A stretch of 64,000 nt of DNA from Sphingomonas sp. PP-CC-1A-547 (GTDB lineage: Bacteria > Pseudomonadota > Alphaproteobacteria > Sphingomonadales > Sphingomonadaceae). Every line of letters starts with the position of its first letter. Within the stretch, counting starts at the first letter, position 1. A program made the translations under genes and the position numbers. The stretch covers positions 1 to 64,000 of the forward strand of contig NZ_RAPZ01000013.1 of the NCBI RefSeq assembly GCF_003610375.1. The letters are read 5' to 3'. This document shows positions 25,097-34,177 of the stretch, one piece after another. The notes beneath the pieces are model-generated. The model searched no databases. It was given only the letters and a program-made list of their open reading frames with translations, and was not told the origin of the DNA.

Positions 25097-27016
25097 TCAG
25101 TCGGCGTCGTTCGACGGCCTGAGGCTGCCCGGAAAATAGCCCAGATGCGGCGGCTGGTTATAGGCGGTGTTCTGCCACGCGACGCCCGCGCGGTAGACCG
25201 GGTCCTGCATCAGCGTGACGAGGCGGTGCCTGGTCGGATACGGCGTCACGTAGATGCGCAATTCGCGGTTGTCGGCCGACCGCCACACCACCTCCTCGCG
25301 CCAGTCGCCGAGAATGTCCGCCTGTAGCGCAGGGTTGGATTTGGTGCCGTTGTTTGATGCGACGTCGGTCGGATGCAGCAATGGCAAGGCGGTGCCCGTC
25401 TTCCAGTTCCACTTGCTGATGGTCGTGCCGTCGAGCAGTTCCTGAAGCAGGTCGCCGTCCCAGTAGAGCGCGAAGTTGGTCTGGCGCGGCGCCGGTCCGA
25501 TCGCATTGCCCTTCACGTCGAACAGGTCGCGGCTGTTCGAGCCCCATAGCTCGGCCCCGACATGACGTGGGTCGATATCCGCGGCGAGCCCGCGGCCCGT
25601 GTCGGTATCGGCAGGCTTGGTCCACAGGACCGCGCCGGTGCGCGCGTCGAGCAGTGCCGAGCCGATCCCGCCATTGGTCTTTACCTGCTCATGCACACCC
25701 CATTTCTCGAGACCCGGACGCAACGGGTCGAGATCGGCGACATGCATCGCATCGCCGTGGAACAGCGGCACGGTCCACAATCCCTTGCCGTCGTCGTCGA
25801 CCGCCATCGAGCCATAGATCACCTCGTCGCGGCCGTCGCCGTCGACATCGGCGATGCTGAGCTGGTGGTTGCCGCGATCGGCATAGTCGGCGTTACCCGG
25901 CGCCGCACTGTCGAACAGCCAGCGCTTGCTCAGCTTGCCGCCACGATAATCCCACGCGGCGATCGCGGTGCGCGCATAATAGCCGCGACCGAAGATCATG
26001 CTCGGATGCCGTCCATCCAGATAGGCCGTGCCCGCAAGGAACCGGTCGGAGCGGTTGGCATAGCCATCGCCCCAGGTATCACGCATCTGGTCGAAGGTCG
26101 GATTGCCGCCGGTATAGCGCGGCGGATCATAGGGCGCGGTGGCGAGCGCCTTGCCCGAACGACCGTCGAACACCGTCAGATATTCCGGGCCTTTCAGGAT
26201 ACGTCCGACGAGCGGCGCGACCTTGGTCCCGTCCGCGAGCACCTTCGCGCCGGTCTTGTCGGGCTGCGGCACTTCGCCGTCGCGACCGCGCCAGTCCGCC
26301 TTGGCATCGCCGATCGTGACTCCGGTGCCATCGACGGTGCCGTCCGCAGTCTTCATTGCAATTTCGGCGCGGCCGTCGCCGTCGTAATCGGCAACCTGGA
26401 ACTGCGTGTAATGCGCCCCCGCCCGAATGTTACGACCAAGGTCGATCCGCCAGAGCCGCTTGCCGTCGAGCGTATAGGCGTCGACGAAGACGTTGCCGGT
26501 ATAGCCCGCTTGGCTGTTGTCGTGGCTGTTGGTCGGATCCCATTTCAGGATCAGTTCGTAACGCCCGTCGCCATCGAGATCGCCGACGCTGGCATCGTTG
26601 GCGGTATAGGTGAACGCCTCGCCATCGGGCGTCGTCCCGCCGGTCGGAGGCACGAGCGGAATCGACACATACCCGCGCGGCGCCATCAGCGCGGGGGCAC
26701 TCGGTGCTGCTGCCTTCCCGCCGACGAGGGCACGAATGGTATAGTGGGCGCGATCATTGCCCTCGCGATCGACGAACGACGTCGCGTCGGCGACCGGCTG
26801 CGATGTGATCTTGCGGCCGTCGCGATAGACGTCGAAGCGGGTCGCGGACGGATCGTCCCGCAACAGTCGCCAGCTGACGAGCCAGCCGCCGTCCTTCGCG
26901 GGCGTGGCGACGGCGCCACGATCCAGCCGCTCTACCGCGCGGGACGGCGATGCCGCCAGCGCGGGCGTCGCAACACCGACCATGAGCGCCAGGAACGCGC
27001 GGCTGCCTATCGTCAT
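25097..27016 (-). CDS. Rhamnogalacturonan endolyase, PL11
   Basis: 639 residues with a signal peptide (about 1-19). An N-terminal fibronectin-like region ('RFDVYRDGRKITSQPV') leads into an eight-bladed propeller rich in calcium-binding Asp/Gly loops: 'GDLDGDGRYELILKWDP', 'ADYDGDGRAEIAMKTADG' and 'ADVDGDGRDEVIYGSM'. The C-terminal 'ILGDWREEVVWR' and 'HLGYFPG' are PL11 hallmarks (YesW/YesX relatives). It cuts the RG-I backbone by beta-elimination. I prefer the ATG at 27016, six bases after GGAG; in-frame ATGs at 27019, 27022 and 27028 are possible. It is transcribed alone and is divergent from a TonB-dependent receptor. Confidence 0.93.
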   Translation of the reverse strand: MTIGSRAFLALMVGVATPALAASPSRAVERLDRGAVATPAKDGGWLVSWRLLRDDPSATRFDVYRDGRKITSQPVADATSFVDREGNDRAHYTIRALVGGKAAAPSAPALMAPRGYVSIPLVPPTGGTTPDGEAFTYTANDASVGDLDGDGRYELILKWDPTNSHDNSQAGYTGNVFVDAYTLDGKRLWRIDLGRNIRAGAHYTQFQVADYDGDGRAEIAMKTADGTVDGTGVTIGDAKADWRGRDGEVPQPDKTGAKVLADGTKVAPLVGRILKGPEYLTVFDGRSGKALATAPYDPPRYTGGNPTFDQMRDTWGDGYANRSDRFLAGTAYLDGRHPSMIFGRGYYARTAIAAWDYRGGKLSKRWLFDSAAPGNADYADRGNHQLSIADVDGDGRDEVIYGSMAVDDDGKGLWTVPLFHGDAMHVADLDPLRPGLEKWGVHEQVKTNGGIGSALLDARTGAVLWTKPADTDTGRGLAADIDPRHVGAELWGSNSRDLFDVKGNAIGPAPRQTNFALYWDGDLLQELLDGTTISKWNWKTGTALPLLHPTDVASNNGTKSNPALQADILGDWREEVVWRSADNRELRIYVTPYPTRHRLVTLMQDPVYRAGVAWQNTAYNQPPHLGYFPGSLRPSNDAD

Positions 27017-27028
27017 CATCATCTCCAT

Positions 27029-27352
27029 TGCGGCGTGCCAATTATCGCACTTATCCCAATTATTATGATTGCCCTTCAGGAAATGGCAAACTAATAAACG
27101 GGACAGAGCTTCACAATATGGTTTTTCGTCGGTCATGGTACCGGCATTGGCGACGGTAACGACCGCGTCGAGACGAGGGGATGATGATGACTGGACCCAG
27201 CACAGAAATCGATCGCGCAACATGCCGCAAGGCCTGCCGCGCCCGTGCCTTGTCGACGCGCCCAGCCGGCTAGCCCAGCCACCTAGCATGGTGACTTCAC
27301 GATGGGCCGGCTACCGCATGCGTCGCCGCCCGGAACGTCTTTCGGGGGGAAT
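27029..27352. promoter_or_regulatory. Intergenic regulatory region between PL11 and TonB receptor
   Basis: About 335 bp with no gene. The stretch at 27039-27071 is AT-rich with two CCAATTAT-like words, and TCACAATATGG at 27111-27121 resembles the CCACAT-type motifs elsewhere. It presumably carries divergent promoters for both genes. Confidence 0.45.
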
Positions 27353-30300
27353 ATGATGACACTTCACACTTGTTCGGTGCGCAATCTGGCGATCACGACG
27401 TCTTCACTGGCGCTGATGCTGGGCTCGGCGACCGCCGCTACCGCCCAGACGACCGCGCCTACGACGCCGGCGACAGACGTTGCGCAATCCGCACAGAAGC
27501 CCGCGCCCGACGCGACCCTGCCGGACGGCGCGACCTCGGAAGACATCCTCGTCGTCGGCACGCGCGCCTCGCTGCAATCGGCGATCGCCCGCAAGCGCAA
27601 GGCCGGCACCGTGGTCGACTCGATCGTCGCCGACGACATTGCGAGCTTTCCGGACAAGAACCTCGGTGACTCGCTGGCCCGCGTCACCGGCGTGCAGCTC
27701 GATCGCGACTTCGGCGAAGGCACCAAGATCTCGATCCGCGGCGTCGAACCCGATCTCAACCGCATCGAGATCAACGGCGTCACGCAGGCCAGCGCCGATG
27801 GCAGCCGCTCGGGCGATCTGCGCGATCTCGCGACCGAACTCGTCAAGTCGATCGACGTCTACAAGGGCTATAGCGCCGACCTGACCGAAGGCGGCCTCGG
27901 CGGCACGGTCAGCGTCGAGACGCGCCGTCCGCTCGAACTGGCAAAGCCGCTCCTCAGCGCAGTGGCCTCCGCGCAGCATCTCGACACCGCACAGAAATGG
28001 CGTCCCCGCCTCACCGGCATCTTCGGGACACCCCATTTCCTGCTCGATGGCCTCGGCATCCTGGGCACCGTCAACTACGAGAAGAAGCAGCTTCGCCAGG
28101 ACTATATCAGCAACACCAACTGGAAGCGGATCGCGGATTTCGATCGCTCGGACGAGAAGACCGTCGCCAACCCCGCTTATGCCAATTTCAACACCTATGG
28201 CAGTTGCGCAGGCGTCGGCGGAGCGAATGCGGCAGCGGCGACGACGCGGCGGCTGGCCTGCGAGACGCAGTTCTTCGACTGGGTCCCGACCGTGCCGCGC
28301 CTGCGCCAGCGCCGGATCGACGACCAGCGCCTGTCCGCCGATCTCCAGGTCCAGTATGAATTCGCGCCGAACTTCCGCGCGTACGCCGAAGCGATCATCA
28401 CCAACCGCAAGCAGCAGTTCAACGACGTCAACTACTCGCTCGATCTCGGCCGTTTCGAGCGCTTCAACTACGACGCCGCGCTGCCGGTCGGCCTGAATGG
28501 CGCCACGTCGCGTCCGCAGATCACCGCGGGCACGTCGACCAGCGAGAACCACGTCGTCACCAGCGCGCTGACCGCGCTCAATTCGGTCAATGTCGGCACA
28601 GCCGCTGCACCGGTCTGGAACGGTGCCAGCAACATCCTCGGCGTCCAGCGTCGCGATTTCAAATACGATCAGCGCACCCGGTATTACCTGACCGGGTTCG
28701 ACTGGACCTTCGACGATCTCAAGATCAAGGCGCTCGCGTCGCATTCGACGGGCCGAACCGTCAACGATACCAACCTGCTCGCCTATTCGACCGGCATCGG
28801 CGGGGTTACCATAGACCGTCGCAACGACCTTGGCGTTCCGGTGTTCGTGTTCCCCGAAAACTTCGACCCGAATTCGACCGGCGCCTATGTCCGCCCCGGC
28901 ACGATCAACGCACCCGGACGGCAGGCCGGACCGACCGTCCAGTATCGCCCGAGCGACAACAACAACAAGGAAGACCAGCTCAAGCTTGACGCGGACTGGA
29001 ACACCAACCTGCCGTTCCTGACGAGCATCGAATATGGCGGGCAGTTCCGCTGGCAGGAGTATGAGAACTACAACGGCGGCGGCTCGCGCCTGCTGACGCC
29101 AGCGGTTTCGGCGAACCCTTCGACCGGCGCGGCGGCCGTCCCTGCCGTGTATCAGACGAGCGCCAACGTTTCGTACACCACCGTCGTCACCGATACGCCG
29201 CCGGCCGTGCGCGCCGCGAACACCTATTACATGACGCAGGCCCAGTACGCACAGTTCATCGCGGCCAATACAGGCGGTCTGCCGGGTGCGGGCCTGTTCA
29301 CCGGGCTCAAGGGTGCGCCGGCTGGCCTGCCCTCGCAACTGTCGGTACCGACCATCAATTTCGACCGACTGGGCCAGATATACGACCTGTCGGGCTTCGA
29401 TCAGGATCTGGTCCGCAACGCCGATGGCCAGTCGCAGATCCCGACCGTCTTCATCAAGGAAACCGTTGCCGCCGCATATCTGAAGGGTAATTTCGAGCAG
29501 GACGTCCTCGGCATGCGGTTCAGCGGCAATGCCGGCGTTCGCTATATCAAGACGACCGACAAGGGCACCGGCACCAACATCAGCCGGCAGACGCGGATCC
29601 GTCCCGGCACGGGCGTGCCCGGTATTCCCGCAGTGATCGAAACGGTCACGCTTGCGGCAAACTCGCTGTCGTTGAAGAACAGCTACACCGACTGGCTTCC
29701 CGCGTTCAACGGCGCGCTGGAAATCACGCCGAACCTGACCTTCCGCGCCAACTGGGCTCGCAATCTCGCCCGTCCCAAGCCGACCGATCTGGTCCCCAAC
29801 GTCAATTGTCTCGACGACTCCACCGATATCACCGGGCTTCAGGACGCCTGCACCGCGGGCAATCCCGATCTCGTGCCGTATCGCGCCGATCAATGGGAAG
29901 TGAACCTCGGCTGGTTCCCGAACAAGGACACCGCGGTCAGCATCGGGTATTTCAAGAAATACGAGAAGAGCTTCGTCATCTCGAACGTGACGCGCGGCGA
30001 TGTCGATCTCTTCCAGGACGGCTCGCTGTTCACGGTGCGCCAGCCGGTCAACGGGTTCGGCGCGTTGCTGGACGGGATCGAAGGTAGCGTACAGACCGCC
30101 TTCACGTTCCTCCCCGCACCGTTCGATGGTCTCGGGGCCAGCGGCAACTTCACCTATGCGCGCGCGATCCGGACCAACCTGACCAACGTCGCCACCGGCC
30201 AACCGCTCAACGACTATCCCGGCCTGTCGAAGTGGACCGCGAATGCGAGCATCTTCTACGATAAGGATTGGCTCAACATCCGCGTCAACTACAATTACCG

Positions 30301-30541
30301 CTCGAACTGGCTCCAGACCGTGTCCGACGTCAATTTCGACAACAGCCCGATCTATCGTCGCGGCGAAGGCTATTTCGATGCAAAGGTGACGTTCCGGTTC
30401 CCCGAGCAGCACACCCAGTTGTTCATGGAGATCCAGAACATCAACAAGGAGTCGTCGGCGAGCTACATCGACAAGGCGCGGCCGGTGGAATATTATTACG
30501 CCGGCCAGCGGTTCTTCGCCGGTCTCCAGCTAAAATTCTAG
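27353..30541 (+). CDS. TonB-dependent receptor (RG-I/pectin oligosaccharide uptake)
   Basis: 1062 residues. Signal peptide (ends TATAQT, about residue 33), a short linker, then a TonB box-like 'EDILVVGTR' and plug domain: 'VADDIASFPDKNLGDSLARVTGVQL' and 'ISIRGVEPDLNRIEINGV'. A 22-strand barrel ends in 'FFAGLQLKF', with the C-terminal Phe. The start at 27353 is preceded by GGGGGGA. It resembles the carbohydrate-importing TonB receptors of sphingomonads. Its place between PL11 and the IclR regulator points to uptake of RG-I or other pectin oligosaccharides. A strong terminator follows 14 bp after its stop. Confidence 0.93.
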   Translation: MMTLHTCSVRNLAITTSSLALMLGSATAATAQTTAPTTPATDVAQSAQKPAPDATLPDGATSEDILVVGTRASLQSAIARKRKAGTVVDSIVADDIASFPDKNLGDSLARVTGVQLDRDFGEGTKISIRGVEPDLNRIEINGVTQASADGSRSGDLRDLATELVKSIDVYKGYSADLTEGGLGGTVSVETRRPLELAKPLLSAVASAQHLDTAQKWRPRLTGIFGTPHFLLDGLGILGTVNYEKKQLRQDYISNTNWKRIADFDRSDEKTVANPAYANFNTYGSCAGVGGANAAAATTRRLACETQFFDWVPTVPRLRQRRIDDQRLSADLQVQYEFAPNFRAYAEAIITNRKQQFNDVNYSLDLGRFERFNYDAALPVGLNGATSRPQITAGTSTSENHVVTSALTALNSVNVGTAAAPVWNGASNILGVQRRDFKYDQRTRYYLTGFDWTFDDLKIKALASHSTGRTVNDTNLLAYSTGIGGVTIDRRNDLGVPVFVFPENFDPNSTGAYVRPGTINAPGRQAGPTVQYRPSDNNNKEDQLKLDADWNTNLPFLTSIEYGGQFRWQEYENYNGGGSRLLTPAVSANPSTGAAAVPAVYQTSANVSYTTVVTDTPPAVRAANTYYMTQAQYAQFIAANTGGLPGAGLFTGLKGAPAGLPSQLSVPTINFDRLGQIYDLSGFDQDLVRNADGQSQIPTVFIKETVAAAYLKGNFEQDVLGMRFSGNAGVRYIKTTDKGTGTNISRQTRIRPGTGVPGIPAVIETVTLAANSLSLKNSYTDWLPAFNGALEITPNLTFRANWARNLARPKPTDLVPNVNCLDDSTDITGLQDACTAGNPDLVPYRADQWEVNLGWFPNKDTAVSIGYFKKYEKSFVISNVTRGDVDLFQDGSLFTVRQPVNGFGALLDGIEGSVQTAFTFLPAPFDGLGASGNFTYARAIRTNLTNVATGQPLNDYPGLSKWTANASIFYDKDWLNIRVNYNYRSNWLQTVSDVNFDNSPIYRRGEGYFDAKVTFRFPEQHTQLFMEIQNINKESSASYIDKARPVEYYYAGQRFFAGLQLKF

Positions 30542-30554
30542 AGCGCTCCCTCCT

Positions 30555-30588
30555 CGGCCGACCGCCGCAAGACGGTCGGCCGTTTTTT
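30555..30588 (+). terminator. Strong intrinsic terminator after the TonB receptor
   Basis: Arms CGGCCGACCG (30555-30564) and CGGTCGGCCG (30573-30582) make a 10-bp GC stem with an 8-nt loop, followed directly by six T (30583-30588). Confidence 0.93.
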
Positions 30589-30675
30589 CCTGGTTTTCCA
30601 GACGTGTAGCGTGACCGGAATCGACGCAAGATTCGCCGATTGCCAGCATGTAGGAGGCCGTCTTATGGAGTGGGC

Positions 30676-31479
30676 ATGAACACTTCCACGACGAACATCG
30701 ACAAGTCGGAGTCGGCCGGAAACGGCGTCGGTGCCGGCAGCCAGACCCTCATGCGCGGGCTCGACCTGATCGAGGCGGTCAGCCACGAGGTGCTGACGCT
30801 CAGCGAACTCGCGGTAAAGCTCGACCTGACGAAGAGCACGACGCACCGGTTGCTGAGTGCGCTGGTCGATCGCGGGTATCTCGCGTTCACGCCGCGCTCC
30901 GGATACCGGCTCGGACCCAAGCTGTTGCTGCTCGGCACGCTTGCGCAGGCGCAGGCCGATCTGGTGCAGGTCGCGCGACCCTATCTGGAGGAGCTGGCCG
31001 CCTCGACCGAAGACACCGTGCATCTTGGCGTGTTCGACGGTGATTTCGCGCTGTATCTCGACAAGGTGCCGGGGCGGCGGCGGATCACGATTTCGAGCCG
31101 GGTGGGCGATCGCCAGCCGCTCAGTTCGACCGGGCTTGGCAAGGCGCTGATGATCGATTCCCCCCCAAAATATTGGCAGGAGCGCTTCGACGCGGACCAG
31201 GCGGCGGGTGCGCCCAAGGCCGATGCGAAAGTGTGGCGCGAGCGGATGCAAGGCTATGCGACGTGCGGCCGTGCGTTCGATCTGGAGGAGAACGAGGACC
31301 AGATCCGCTGCGTCGCCGCCCCGATCCGCGATGCCGCGGGCAAGATCGTCGGCGCGATCAGCGTGTCCAGCGCCGCGCAATATATGAGCGACGACCGCAT
31401 GACGACGCTGACCGACGAAGTGCGCGGCACCGCGGGCGCGATCAGCCGCGAACTCGGCTTCGAGCCGCCAACCGACTAA
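30676..31479 (+). CDS. IclR-family transcriptional regulator (KdgR-like)
   Basis: 267 residues. N-terminal winged helix-turn-helix ('LMRGLDLIEAVS', 'LTLSELAVKLDLTKSTTHRLLSALVDRGYL') at about residues 20-90, then the IclR effector domain ('VHLGVFDGDFALYLDKV', 'STGLGKALMI', 'CVAAPIRDAAGKIVGAISVS'). Many IclR proteins in pectin clusters respond to 2-keto-3-deoxygluconate or similar sugar acids, so this is the best candidate regulator of the locus. Start at 30676 follows GGAG. It is followed by rhamnose dehydrogenase with a 13-bp gap, so the pair is likely one operon. Confidence 0.9.
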   Translation: MNTSTTNIDKSESAGNGVGAGSQTLMRGLDLIEAVSHEVLTLSELAVKLDLTKSTTHRLLSALVDRGYLAFTPRSGYRLGPKLLLLGTLAQAQADLVQVARPYLEELAASTEDTVHLGVFDGDFALYLDKVPGRRRITISSRVGDRQPLSSTGLGKALMIDSPPKYWQERFDADQAAGAPKADAKVWRERMQGYATCGRAFDLEENEDQIRCVAAPIRDAAGKIVGAISVSSAAQYMSDDRMTTLTDEVRGTAGAISRELGFEPPTD

Positions 31480-31492
31480 CTGGGAGAAAATA

Positions 31493-32254
31493 ATGTTGCT
31501 CGAAGGCAAGACCGTGCTGGTGACCGGCGCATCGGCAGGAATCGGCCGCGCGGTGGCTATCGGTTGCGCGCGACACGGCGCCGACGTCGCGCTGAATTTC
31601 GCGCGTGACGTGGCGGGTGCCGAGAGTGCCGTGGCCGAGATCGAGGCGCTCGGGCGGAAAGCCGTCGCGATCCAGGGCGACGTCGCCGATCCGGATACCG
31701 CGCGCGACTTCATCGACAAGGCCGTAGCGGCGCTCGGGCGGGTCGACGTGTTCGTCAACAACGCCGGGATCTGTCCGTTCCACGCATTCCTCGACATGCC
31801 GGTCGAGACGTTCGAGCGAACCATGCGCGTCAACCTCCACGGCGCCTATTACATGGTGCAGGCCGCGGCGAACCAGATGGTGAGGCAGGGCGATGGGGGC
31901 TCGATCATCGCGATGTCGTCGATCTCGGCGCTGGTCGGCGGCGAGTACCAAACGCATTACACGCCGACCAAGGCTGGCCTGCATTCGCTGATGCAGTCGG
32001 TCGCGATCGCGCTCGGCAAGCACGGCATCCGCTGCAACTCGCTGTTCCCGGGGACGATCCTGACGGACATCAACAAGGACGATCTCGCCGACGAGGCCAA
32101 GCGGTCGTACATGGAAAAACGCATCCCGCTGGGTCGGCTTGGCAAGCCCGACGATCTGGTTGGGCCTACCGTGTTCCTGGCGTCCGATCTCGCGCAATAC
32201 GTCACCGGAGCCTCGCTGCTGGTCGACGGCGGCATGTACGTGAACCTGCAATAA
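31493..32254 (+). CDS. LRA1: L-rhamnose 1-dehydrogenase (SDR)
   Basis: A 253-residue classical SDR. Cofactor motif TGASAGIG near residue 11, NNAG near 86, catalytic Ser in 'IAMSSISAL' and YxxxK in 'HYTPTKAGLHSLMQ'. The middle and end ('IALGKHGIRCNSLFPGTILTDINKDDL') closely fit NAD(P)-dependent L-rhamnose dehydrogenases that make L-rhamnono-lactone. The neighbouring rhamnose genes support this over a general SDR role. Start at 31493 follows GGGAGAA. The remaining pathway enzymes lie about 16 kb downstream on the other strand. Confidence 0.87.
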   Translation: MLLEGKTVLVTGASAGIGRAVAIGCARHGADVALNFARDVAGAESAVAEIEALGRKAVAIQGDVADPDTARDFIDKAVAALGRVDVFVNNAGICPFHAFLDMPVETFERTMRVNLHGAYYMVQAAANQMVRQGDGGSIIAMSSISALVGGEYQTHYTPTKAGLHSLMQSVAIALGKHGIRCNSLFPGTILTDINKDDLADEAKRSYMEKRIPLGRLGKPDDLVGPTVFLASDLAQYVTGASLLVDGGMYVNLQ

Positions 32255-32268
32255 GCGGCTTTGGGGCC

Positions 32269-33789
32269 TTGTCCCTGACGCGCCGCGACGTCGGGTTGGG
32301 GATCGGCGCGGCGCTGCTTCCCTTCCCTGCGCATGCCGCGATGGTGATCGACGTGCGCAAACTCGGTGCGCGCGGCGATGGGCGCGCGATTGACAGCACC
32401 GCGATCAATGCCGCTATTGCCGCCGCCGCCAAGGCCGGCGGGGGCACCGTGACCATCCCCGCGGGCCGCTATCTCTGCTTCTCGATCCGGCTAAAAAGCC
32501 ATGTGACGATCCAGCTTGCCAGGGGCGCGGTAATCGAGGCGGCCGATCCGGCGCGCCATGCCGGGCACTACGACCTGCCCGAAGACCGCGGCGAGCAACT
32601 GTACCAGGACTTCGGCCACAGCCATTGGCGCAACAGCCTGTTCTGGGGCGAGAATGTTGAGAACGTCGCGATTGTCGGCCCCGGCCTGATCCACGGGCTC
32701 GGGCTGACACGCGACGGTCCCGGTGCGCGGTGGAAGGCGCAGACCGGCGAGCGGCCGCTGTCGATGCGCCAGATGACCGCGGCTGAGATCGCCCGGCTCG
32801 AACCCGATGCGCAACGCATGAACGGTCTAGGCAACAAGGCGATCGCGTTCCGGAACGGGCGCAATATCCGCCTGTCCGGTTTCTCGATGCTAAAATGCGG
32901 GCATTTCGCCATCCTCGCGACGGGCACGCGCGACCTGCACATCCACGACCTGACGATCGACACGGATCGCGACGGGATCGACCTCGATTGCGTCCAGCGC
33001 ACGATCGTCGAGCAGTGCCGCGTCAACACGCCCAACGACGACGCGATCGTCATCAAGAGCAGTTTCGCGCTCGGTCGCGCGGTCGCTGCGGAGGACGTGA
33101 CGGTGCGGCATTGCGCCGTCTCGGGTTACGACCTCGGGACCATGCTCGATGGCACGCGGCGGACGACCCAACTGCTCGCGCCCGACCGCGACCGCGTGAC
33201 GGGGCGGATCAAGCTCGGGACCGAGAGCAACGGCGGATACCGGCGCATCCTGATCGAGGATTGCAGCTTCACCCACTGCCGCGGGCTTGCGCTAGAGACG
33301 GTCGACGGCGGCGTCATGGAAGACGTCGTCGCGCGCCGCATCACGATGCGCGACGTGACGACTGCGCCGCTGTTCCTGCGGATCGGCGACCGACGCCGCG
33401 GCCCTGCCGGCACGCAGGTAGGTGCGATCCGGCGGGTGACGCTAAGCGACATCGACGCGACGGGGATCGATCACCGCTTCGCCGCAGCAATCGCGGGGCT
33501 TCCCGGCCATCCGGTTGAAGACGTCACGCTTTCGCGCATCCATTTGTCCTATCGCGGCGGCGGCACGCCCGACGATGCCGCACGCAGGCCTGAAGACCTC
33601 GCGGGTGCCTATCCGGAGCCGAGCATGTTCGGCATACTGCCCGCCTGGGGCTTGTGGGTCCGGCATGCGAAGGGCCTCGTAATCGACCGCCTCGACCTCG
33701 CAACGACCACGCCCGACGCCCGCCCTCCCTTCGTTGTCGAGGACGCGACCGGACTTTCGGTGACACGGACCCAACTCTGGCGCGGTTAG
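32269..33789 (+). CDS. Polygalacturonase-type glycoside hydrolase GH28, Tat-exported
   Basis: 506 residues from a TTG start at 32269, with GGGG just upstream. A twin-arginine leader (SLTRRDVGLGIGAALLPF) is followed by a right-handed beta-helix. Active-site strands are 'DTDRDGIDLD' (231-240) and 'NTPNDDAIVIKSS' with Asp257-Asp258; a 'GTESNGGYRRILIEDCSF' strand carries the downstream part. Bacterial relatives include exo-polygalacturonases and RG-hydrolases, and the context favours backbone galacturonate release. It lies 14 bp after the rhamnose dehydrogenase, so it is co-transcribed with the regulator. Confidence 0.9.
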   Translation: MSLTRRDVGLGIGAALLPFPAHAAMVIDVRKLGARGDGRAIDSTAINAAIAAAAKAGGGTVTIPAGRYLCFSIRLKSHVTIQLARGAVIEAADPARHAGHYDLPEDRGEQLYQDFGHSHWRNSLFWGENVENVAIVGPGLIHGLGLTRDGPGARWKAQTGERPLSMRQMTAAEIARLEPDAQRMNGLGNKAIAFRNGRNIRLSGFSMLKCGHFAILATGTRDLHIHDLTIDTDRDGIDLDCVQRTIVEQCRVNTPNDDAIVIKSSFALGRAVAAEDVTVRHCAVSGYDLGTMLDGTRRTTQLLAPDRDRVTGRIKLGTESNGGYRRILIEDCSFTHCRGLALETVDGGVMEDVVARRITMRDVTTAPLFLRIGDRRRGPAGTQVGAIRRVTLSDIDATGIDHRFAAAIAGLPGHPVEDVTLSRIHLSYRGGGTPDDAARRPEDLAGAYPEPSMFGILPAWGLWVRHAKGLVIDRLDLATTTPDARPPFVVEDATGLSVTRTQLWRG

Positions 33790-33813
33790 CGTTTGACCTG
33801 AGCCCGGAACGTC

Positions 33814-33848
33814 TTTACCAAATCGTACATAGCAATACCACATAGTGG
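33814..33848 (+). promoter_or_regulatory. Candidate operator before the rhaM-GH35 operon
   Basis: TTTACCA at 33814-33820, then TACCACATAGTGG ending at 33848; CCACATAGTGG (33838-33848) is almost palindromic (CCAC-ATA-GTGG). It lies immediately upstream of rhaM. The same TACCACAT word occurs in the opposite orientation before the second TonB receptor at 51822-51829. Confidence 0.4.
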
Positions 33849-33862
33849 ATTGGGAGGGTGCG

Positions 33863-34177
33863 ATGTCGATCCATGCGTTCAGGATGCAGCTCAAGCCCGG
33901 CGTGGTCGATGAATACCGCAAGCGCCACGACGAAATCTGGCCCGAACTGTCTGCGCTACTGACCGAGAGCGGCATCCATGACTATTCGATCTTCCTCGAC
34001 GAGGCGACGCTGGCGCTGTTCGCCGTCCTGAAGCTCGCCGAACCGAACACCCGCGATGCCCTCCCCGATCATCCGGTGATGAAGCGCTGGTGGGATTACA
34101 TGGCGCCGCTGATGGAGGTTGAGGATAACAACCGGCCGAAGGAATGGTCGCTCCCGCTGATCTTCCATCATGCTTGA
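33863..34177 (+). CDS. rhaM: L-rhamnose mutarotase
   Basis: A small 104-residue ferredoxin-fold enzyme converting alpha- and beta-L-rhamnose. Family motifs: 'LKPGVVDEYRKRHDEIWPEL' with the conserved His, 'GIHDYSIFLDE' with the conserved Tyr, and 'HPVMKRWWDYMAPLM' with the tandem Trp. Start at 33863 follows GGGAGG. Its stop overlaps the GH35 start by eight bases, making it the first gene of a seven-gene plus-strand operon that runs to 44595. Confidence 0.95.
   Translation: MSIHAFRMQLKPGVVDEYRKRHDEIWPELSALLTESGIHDYSIFLDEATLALFAVLKLAEPNTRDALPDHPVMKRWWDYMAPLMEVEDNNRPKEWSLPLIFHHA

Noticed and set aside
27404..30412. A 1002-codon minus-strand open frame opposite the first TonB receptor
   Set aside because: Antisense shadow of the receptor; composition rich in Arg, Asp and Val with no domains.
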